A DNA stretch of 9,636 nt from ANME-2 cluster archaeon (GTDB lineage Archaea > Halobacteriota > Methanosarcinia > Methanosarcinales > Methanocomedenaceae). The position numbers and the translations under genes are program-made. The stretch is taken from the NCBI GenBank assembly GCA_023544495.1, contig JAMJFV010000046.1, positions 4,291 through 13,926 of the forward strand, in the 5' to 3' direction. The notes under the pieces were generated by a model. That model ran no database searches and was not told where the DNA came from. It worked only from the letters and a program-made list of their open reading frames with translations. Below are positions 5,730 to 9,636 of the stretch, piece after piece (positions within the stretch are counted from its first letter, which is position 1; each line of letters begins with the position of its first letter).

Positions 5730-5738
5730 TATATAAAT
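5730..5738 (-). promoter_or_regulatory. TATA box for rps3ae
   Basis: The minus strand reads ATTTATATA, an excellent archaeal box A, placed 7 bases beyond the UPF0201 stop codon. Initiation would fall near 5708, giving a leader of roughly 80 bases before the rps3ae TTG. A weaker A/T-rich element (GATATAGATAA on the minus strand, about 5691-5701) is an alternative that would shorten the leader. Confidence 0.5.
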
Positions 5739-5745
5739 GTGATGT

Positions 5746-6168
5746 CTACAATTCAATCTCGAACAATGGATGCCCCTGTTCGGTAGGTGGGGCCAGCCAG
5801 TCCACGACCATTTCCACAACGCTGTTATCATCCGCTTGTATCTCCACCCATATGCTCCCCAATGTTTCATCATCCGCCGGAAAGCTCACTTTGCCGGCAG
5901 TTGCTGCCTGTTTATTCAGCCTGAATGTTATCATCCTGTCCTCTATCCGCAGATTCGTGCGTGCCGTATCCAGTATCTTGCGGCTTCGTAACAGATCATG
6001 CAACATGTTCAGGCAATCTTTATCTCCTCTGCCCACGAGCCGGGGTGTCATCCCATCCCTTTCTTCATATTGATATTCCAGTCCAGGGAAGATGTTCCCA
6101 ATAGCCGCACGAACCCTATCTTCATCCTCTGTGGGATGGACCTGCGCCCAAACCTCCACTTCTATCAT
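5746..6168 (-). CDS. UPF0201 family RNA-binding-domain protein
   Basis: A 140-residue archaeal protein of the UPF0201 (DUF54-type) family, often described as RNA-binding-domain-like; its function is not established. It opens with IEVEVWAQVHPTEDEDRVRA (residues 2-21) and the conserved IFPGLEY segment. RGDKDCLNMLHDLLRSRKIL and the beta-rich MITFRLNKQAATAGKVSFPA follow, and the protein ends with an acidic I/V-rich region and GHPLFEIEL. The ATG at 6168 shares its A with the TGA stop of the UPF0200 gene (TGATG), and GGTGA at 6175-6179 gives a Shine-Dalgarno 6 bases upstream, so translational coupling is likely. In several archaea UPF0200 and UPF0201 domains are fused in one protein, which supports a shared task, perhaps RNA- or nucleotide-related; here they are separate genes in different frames. 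rps3ae follows after 118 bases. Confidence 0.87.
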   Translation of the reverse strand: MIEVEVWAQVHPTEDEDRVRAAIGNIFPGLEYQYEERDGMTPRLVGRGDKDCLNMLHDLLRSRKILDTARTNLRIEDRMITFRLNKQAATAGKVSFPADDETLGSIWVEIQADDNSVVEMVVDWLAPPTEQGHPLFEIEL

Positions 6169-6710
6169 CAGCTCTCACCAATGACCTTACGTATCCTGTC
6201 CCTGAACTCTTCAAGGGAACCATTATTGTCAATGGTCATGTCGGCATTATTGATGGATTCACCCATACCCCATCCCAGTTCACGTTCATCCCTGATGCGA
6301 AGTGCTTCCGCATCCATCAGTCTGTCATCTGACCTGCCACGCATCTGTATGCGATGAAGTCTGCTCTTCGTTGATGAGTCTATATTTATCAGCAGAAAGT
6401 CATCCCCAAACTCTTCCTTGAACAGGTGTACCTCTTCGATGTTCCTCACCCCGTCCACGACGGCAGTATCCGTAGTAAGTGCACGCAGTTCAGGAACACA
6501 CCGTCTGGCAATTGCCGATAATCCTTCCACCTGTCGCAGCCTGCTGCCGGTGCCGCCCAGGTTCTCGTCCGTGGGTTCCAACCCGAGACGCTCCACTTCT
6601 TCCCTGATAATATTGCCCATATTCACCACTGGATACCCCATTTTCTTTGCCACTTCAGCGGCCTCGCCCTTACCAGACGCCGGCATGCCCACAAAGGCAA
6701 TGATCCTCAT
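6168..6710 (-). CDS. UPF0200 family P-loop nucleotide kinase-like protein
   Basis: A 180-residue P-loop NTPase related to dephospho-CoA kinase and adenylate-kinase-like enzymes, belonging to the archaeal UPF0200 family. The Walker A motif GMPASGKGE is at 8-16, VVNMGNIIREE at 28-38 resembles a substrate-binding region, DGVRN at 86-90 is the conserved mid-domain motif, and LHRIQMRGRSDD looks like the lid with Arg residues for phosphate contact. Automatic annotation often calls this family dephospho-CoA kinase, but the archaeal enzyme for that step is known from an unrelated GTP-dependent family, so I do not assign that activity. The substrate is unknown. The ATG overlaps the radical SAM stop codon by four bases (ATGA) and the gene's own stop overlaps the UPF0201 start by one, so the three genes form a translationally coupled operon. 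Family call strong, function open. Confidence 0.9.
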   Translation of the reverse strand: MRIIAFVGMPASGKGEAAEVAKKMGYPVVNMGNIIREEVERLGLEPTDENLGGTGSRLRQVEGLSAIARRCVPELRALTTDTAVVDGVRNIEEVHLFKEEFGDDFLLINIDSSTKSRLHRIQMRGRSDDRLMDAEALRIRDERELGWGMGESINNADMTIDNNGSLEEFRDRIRKVIGES

Positions 6711-7465
6711 AGTATCAATTCATCTCCCTGTTCTTGTGTACGGATCCTGATATGTTTTATTTTGTCTGGTTTCATTGCCCTGGCCATCTTCATCAACTCA
6801 TCCCTGTGAAAGATCCCGGCATCCTTCAGGCTGCGTGTATTCTCTGGTATACCCTGCTGGATGGCATATGTCAGGTTACCGGAAGTAGTAATGTCAAGGT
6901 AGCTCATTATGTTCAATACCTGCTCTGCACCGGCCAATCCCTTAAATACCGTGGTCCTGACCTCAACTTCGATCTCTGCATCCAGGCACATCGTTAGTGT
7001 CCCTGCCGCAGCCCTGACTGTCCGTGCACCCATGTCTTCATCTGCTCCCGTGACTTTTGCATAGTGTGCCGGCTCATCCAGTGGCGCCTTGATGTCAAGG
7101 AATACTTTATCAAGTAATTCTTCATCAACCATTGTGCGAATTACGTCAAAAGCAAACCCGTTGGTCTCAATACCAATATCCAGCGACTTTGATCTTGCAT
7201 ATCTCGCCAGGTCTGCCAGCGCATCCGGCTGCATGGTTGGCTCACCGCCGCTGAACACAAGCGCACTTATATAGGGGACTGCTTTGGATATTTTGGAGCT
7301 CAATTCTTCAACGGTCGTGTCATCCCTGCCTGTCAGGTATGCATGGTTCTGGCAATAGGGACAATCGAACTGGCAGCCCCTGAAGAACAACACAGAGGCG
7401 CTCCTGCCATGCCAGTCCACCGTAGAGATGGGAATGAAGTGCCCGAAATTGAATGTATTATCCAT
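6707..7465 (-). CDS. Radical SAM protein, anaerobic ribonucleoside-triphosphate reductase activating protein-like (NrdG2 type)
   Basis: A 252-residue radical SAM enzyme with the cluster motif C31-x3-C35-x2-C38 (RGCQFDCPYCQNH), which binds the [4Fe-4S] that cleaves S-adenosylmethionine. FSGGEPTMQP (71-80) is the SAM-binding GGE motif; SLDIGIETNGF and VFLDIKAPLDE follow. It resembles the NrdG2-type group of glycyl-radical-enzyme activases, which would activate anaerobic ribonucleotide reductase, but no reductase gene is in the window and the substrate is not proven. The frame stays open far upstream into the antisense of ycaO, but homology begins at MDNTFNFGHFIPIS, so the ATG at 7465 is the start. 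No Shine-Dalgarno precedes it, consistent with a nearly leaderless transcript from the shared TATA at 7491-7500. It leads an operon with UPF0200 and UPF0201 and is divergent from ycaO/tfuA, 63 bases apart. Confidence 0.85.
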   Translation of the reverse strand: MDNTFNFGHFIPISTVDWHGRSASVLFFRGCQFDCPYCQNHAYLTGRDDTTVEELSSKISKAVPYISALVFSGGEPTMQPDALADLARYARSKSLDIGIETNGFAFDVIRTMVDEELLDKVFLDIKAPLDEPAHYAKVTGADEDMGARTVRAAAGTLTMCLDAEIEVEVRTTVFKGLAGAEQVLNIMSYLDITTSGNLTYAIQQGIPENTRSLKDAGIFHRDELMKMARAMKPDKIKHIRIRTQEQGDELIL

Positions 7466-7528
7466 ATATGACCGATTATATTCATCGCAAGATATATAAC
7501 CGTTACAAACGAAAGCGCAGGATTGAAC
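7466..7528. promoter_or_regulatory. Compact divergent promoter between radical SAM gene and ycaO
   Basis: Only 63 bases separate the two start codons. GATATATAAC (7491-7500; GTTATATATC on the minus strand) is nearly symmetrical and sits at a workable distance for both directions. Initiation about 25 bases away would fall near 7521 for ycaO and near 7470 for the radical SAM gene, leaving leaders of only a few bases. A second A/T-rich word, ATTATATTC (7475-7483), is an alternative. AGGA at 7519-7522 is the ycaO Shine-Dalgarno if the transcript starts far enough upstream. The two operons may therefore share promoter DNA and compete for TBP binding; this is inferred from spacing. Confidence 0.45.
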
Positions 7529-8794
7529 ATGAAGATCATAATTGATCCTGAAATAAAATATGCCAGAGGTACCCAGAGGGTATTTAGTGCAGAAGAGACC
7601 CTGAAGAATGTCACAGGGATACTGGATAAGGTTGGAGTTACCCGTATAGCCGATATTACAGACCTGGACCGTGTAGGTATTCCCGTGTTCTCTGCTATCA
7701 GGCCAAGTGCTGCCGAAGGTGCAATTTCGATTTACAGCGGTAAAGGTGCTGACCAGACCCAGGCCAGGATATCTGCCATCATGGAAAGCGTGGAAAGGTG
7801 CTACGCCGAACAACCTCACACGAGTGCCAACGTTGATGTTGGGGATGCCAAGCCCGCCATCACTGACACCTATGAAAATCTTTCCCAAAAAGTGAACTCT
7901 ATCTACCCTCCTGACCTCCTGCTGGCCGAGCGCATAATGAAGAACACCAGACTGGAATGGGTTGCAGGATATGACCTGTTGAGTGAACAAAGCATCCTGG
8001 TGCCCTCCAATGCCGTGTACCACCCCTATAATCCATCAAATGGCGCCGCCCAGGTGTTCCGCAGCAACACCAATGGACTGGCTTCGGGCAATACCATGGA
8101 AGAGGCGGTAATGCACGGTCTGATGGAAGTAATTGAACGGGATGCACTGAGCATTGCCGAGTTTAACAAGAATCCGGGGCGGGAGATCATACTTACACCC
8201 GAAGACGGGCTGGTCTATGAACTTAAGCAGAAGTTCGACGCAGCCGGGATCATTGCTAAAGTATGGTTGCTGAACCATGATATCGGATTACCTACGGTTG
8301 TGTGTGCACTGGATGACCCGGTCCTGAAAGACCCGGCCCTCCTTGTCATGGGTGCCGGCTCGCATCTGAAACCCGAGATCGCAGTATCAAGAGCATTGAC
8401 CGAAGCCGCACAGAGCAGGGTAGTGCAGATACACGGTGCCCGCGAGGATACTGACCGGGAATCTGTGGTCAGGACCTTTGGCTACGATGCTATGAAACGG
8501 CTCAACCGTTATTGGTACCAGGATTCCGGGGATAAGGTATCACTATCAGATATTGATGACATCTCAGCGGACACGCCTGCCAGGAACATCAATACCATCC
8601 TGGAAATGCTAAAAGGCATAGTACCTCATGCTATCATAGCCAACCTGTCCAGTGCTTCAGTAAATATTCCTGTTATAAGGGCCGTTCTGCCCACCTTTGA
8701 ACAGTATACCCTTGACAGGGAACGCAAAGGGAAACGGATGAGACTTGGCCGCAAGCCCGGGGAGAAACGCACTTTCAGGCGGCCAGGGGCATGA
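7529..8794 (+). CDS. ycaO: YcaO-type McrA-glycine thioamidation protein (methanogenesis marker 1)
   Basis: A YcaO enzyme of the group that, with TfuA, converts the peptide bond of a conserved McrA active-site glycine to thioglycine. YcaO enzymes activate the amide oxygen with ATP; sulfide or another donor then supplies sulfur. The 421-residue product carries the nucleotide/Mg regions SGKG (70-73) and QARISAIMESVER (78-90, with Glu86 and Glu89), and the hallmark NTNGLASGNTMEEA...EVIERDA (180-206, with Glu200 and Glu203). GAGSHLKPEIAVSRALTEAAQSR contains further conserved residues. The C-terminus is basic (about 400-421). The ATG at 7529 is favoured because AGGA at 7519-7522 lies 6 bases upstream; a TTG at 7523 would overlap that signal and add two residues. 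The stop overlaps the tfuA start (ATGA). The partner gene and its subfamily make McrA the expected substrate, rather than a ribosomally made peptide. Confidence 0.95.
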   Translation: MKIIIDPEIKYARGTQRVFSAEETLKNVTGILDKVGVTRIADITDLDRVGIPVFSAIRPSAAEGAISIYSGKGADQTQARISAIMESVERCYAEQPHTSANVDVGDAKPAITDTYENLSQKVNSIYPPDLLLAERIMKNTRLEWVAGYDLLSEQSILVPSNAVYHPYNPSNGAAQVFRSNTNGLASGNTMEEAVMHGLMEVIERDALSIAEFNKNPGREIILTPEDGLVYELKQKFDAAGIIAKVWLLNHDIGLPTVVCALDDPVLKDPALLVMGAGSHLKPEIAVSRALTEAAQSRVVQIHGAREDTDRESVVRTFGYDAMKRLNRYWYQDSGDKVSLSDIDDISADTPARNINTILEMLKGIVPHAIIANLSSASVNIPVIRAVLPTFEQYTLDRERKGKRMRLGRKPGEKRTFRRPGA

Positions 8795-9450
8795 AACATA
8801 TCGTGGTGTTCACGGGCACCAGTCTTTCCTGGGAAGATGCCGGACTGGTACTGGATGCAGACTACCGGCCGCCTGTTAAGAGGAACGATATTAACATCCT
8901 GCTGGATAAAGGCACTCCGGATATCATCGGGATCATAGATGGTATCTTTTTTGACCGTGCGGCCGTAGCCCACAGGGAGATTCTCCGTGCATTGAAAGCA
9001 GGAGTGACCGTGGTGGGTGGCTGCAGTATGGGGGCATTGAGAGCATCTGAACTTGATACATACAACATGATAGGTGTAGGGCGTATCTATGAATGGTACC
9101 GTGACGGCGTCATTGAATCCGATGATGAGGTGGCGGTCACGTTCCATCCCGAGACACTAGAACCGCTGTCAATCCCCCTGGTCAATATCAGGGTAACCCT
9201 TGAGCATGCGGTGGAACAGGATGCGATCAACCCCGACCTCAGTGAAAAGCTCCTGGAAACCGCACGCTCTATGTACTATCCTGACCGGACCTTTGCAGCC
9301 ATTGTTAAAAGAAGTGTGGAAAACGGCCACATTCCAGGATCTGATAAAGATACGATAATTGAATACCTGATCCATAATGAAGTGGATGTCAAACGTGAAG
9401 ATGCGTTACTTGTTATTGAAAAGATTAAAGAATTGGCAGGGTCTCCATAA
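8791..9450 (+). CDS. tfuA: TfuA-related McrA-glycine thioamidation protein
   Basis: TfuA works with YcaO in backbone thioamidation. In methanogens the pair is needed for the McrA thioglycine, TfuA probably helping to recruit or deliver sulfur or the protein substrate. The 219-residue soluble protein has the TfuA core: PDIIGIIDGIFF (43-54), VAHREILRAL (59-68) and the strongly conserved VVGGCSMGALRASE (74-87, Cys78 and Ser79). GVGRIYEWYRDGVIESDDEVAV follows, then an extended helical C-terminal half typical of the methanogen form. The ATG overlaps the ycaO stop in ATGA, with a purine-rich CAGGGG just upstream, so translation is probably coupled. No gene follows within the window. Family assignment is clear; the precise chemical role of TfuA is less settled than that of YcaO. 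Confidence 0.95.
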   Translation: MKHIVVFTGTSLSWEDAGLVLDADYRPPVKRNDINILLDKGTPDIIGIIDGIFFDRAAVAHREILRALKAGVTVVGGCSMGALRASELDTYNMIGVGRIYEWYRDGVIESDDEVAVTFHPETLEPLSIPLVNIRVTLEHAVEQDAINPDLSEKLLETARSMYYPDRTFAAIVKRSVENGHIPGSDKDTIIEYLIHNEVDVKREDALLVIEKIKELAGSP

Positions 9451-9636
9451 GGGATTCTTTTACATTGGTATTGAATTTACAGGATCAGTGTAGCTGGATC
9501 GTAACCTGAAAATCCGTGTTCATCCGCGTTAAATACTGAATTGATCCTCACATTCCATTCCTTTTTTTAGACATCCTGCCACCCCTTTCGGTTCACTTAT
9601 ACAGGGTGCCCCTCCCGGTCTGCTCCGCCTGCCCTT
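9451..9636. other. Downstream region of tfuA without a recognisable gene
   Basis: These 186 bases contain no complete gene. They include AATCCGTGTTCATCCGCGTT (9511-9530), with the half-repeated word TCCGTGTTCATCCGCG, a T7 run at 9562-9568, and a GC-rich right edge (9591-9636). On the minus strand one frame is open from the edge to a TAA near 9533, but its translation is not recognisable. Confidence 0.4.
9562..9568 (+). terminator. Oligo-T terminator candidate for ycaO-tfuA
   Basis: Seven consecutive T residues lie 112 bases after the tfuA stop codon, enough for archaeal factor-independent termination. A shorter T4 at 9458-9461, directly after the stop, is a weaker alternative. No stable hairpin was noticed. 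Confidence 0.45.

Noticed and set aside
5702..5745. C box-like GTGATGA upstream of rps3ae as a guide RNA
   Set aside because: No D box (CTGA) follows at a suitable distance, and the stretch is better explained as promoter and leader.
6168..6710. Naming the UPF0200 gene as dephospho-CoA kinase
   Set aside because: Similarity is limited to the P-loop kinase fold, and the known archaeal enzyme for that step belongs to an unrelated family.
7466..8023. N-terminal extension of the radical SAM protein by about 186 residues
   Set aside because: The upstream part is the antisense of ycaO, lacks recognisable homology, and the family N-terminus begins at the ATG at 7465.
8626..9147. Minus-strand 173-residue open frame
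   Set aside because: It spans the ycaO-tfuA junction on the opposite strand and shows no protein-family features; both plus-strand genes are certain.

Overview
The window reads as euryarchaeal chromosome from a methane-metabolising lineage: a methanogen or an anaerobic methanotroph (ANME), most likely related to the Methanosarcinales. Archaeal markers are ribosomal protein S3Ae (eS1), diphthamide enzyme Dph2, an archaeal-type hypoxanthine phosphoribosyltransferase, and the archaeal families UPF0200, UPF0201, DUF98, DUF5611 and DUF2111. The methane link comes from a YcaO/TfuA pair of the methanogenesis-marker-1 type, which installs thioglycine in methyl-coenzyme M reductase (McrA). The genus cannot be fixed from this window. 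No transposase, phage gene, CRISPR array, rRNA or tRNA is visible.

Block A (1-1676, minus strand): flavodoxin, then hpt, then dph2, which runs off the left edge. All point the same way with short gaps. Block B (1677-2010): a 334-base divergent intergenic region with candidate promoters for the flavodoxin and a DUF2111 gene. It carries an exact 40-base direct repeat in tandem (period 43). Block C (2011-2418, plus strand): the DUF2111 gene, convergent with block D. Block D (2457-4744, minus strand): aspartate kinase with two ACT domains, a DUF5611 gene and a DUF98 chorismate-lyase-like gene. Block E (4745-4958): an A/T-rich intergenic region with oligo-T runs that could terminate rps3ae transcripts, plus a small palindrome upstream of aspartate kinase.

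Block F (4959-7465, minus strand): a radical SAM activase-like gene, a UPF0200 P-loop kinase-like gene and a UPF0201 gene, joined by 4-base and 1-base overlaps, followed by rps3ae behind its own TATA box. Block G (7529-9450, plus strand): ycaO and tfuA overlapping by ATGA. They are divergent from the radical SAM gene across only 63 bases. Block H (9451-9636): no convincing gene; a T7 run may terminate the ycaO-tfuA transcript.

Functionally, most of the window is housekeeping: purine salvage, translation-factor modification, amino-acid synthesis and the ribosome. The specialised part is the McrA thioamidation operon, with a radical SAM protein as its divergent neighbour. The best candidates for undescribed biology are the tandem repeat between flavodoxin and DUF2111, the cluster of non-ATG starts (including a possible ATT start for the DUF5611 gene), the UPF0200/UPF0201 junction, and the divergent radical SAM/ycaO arrangement.
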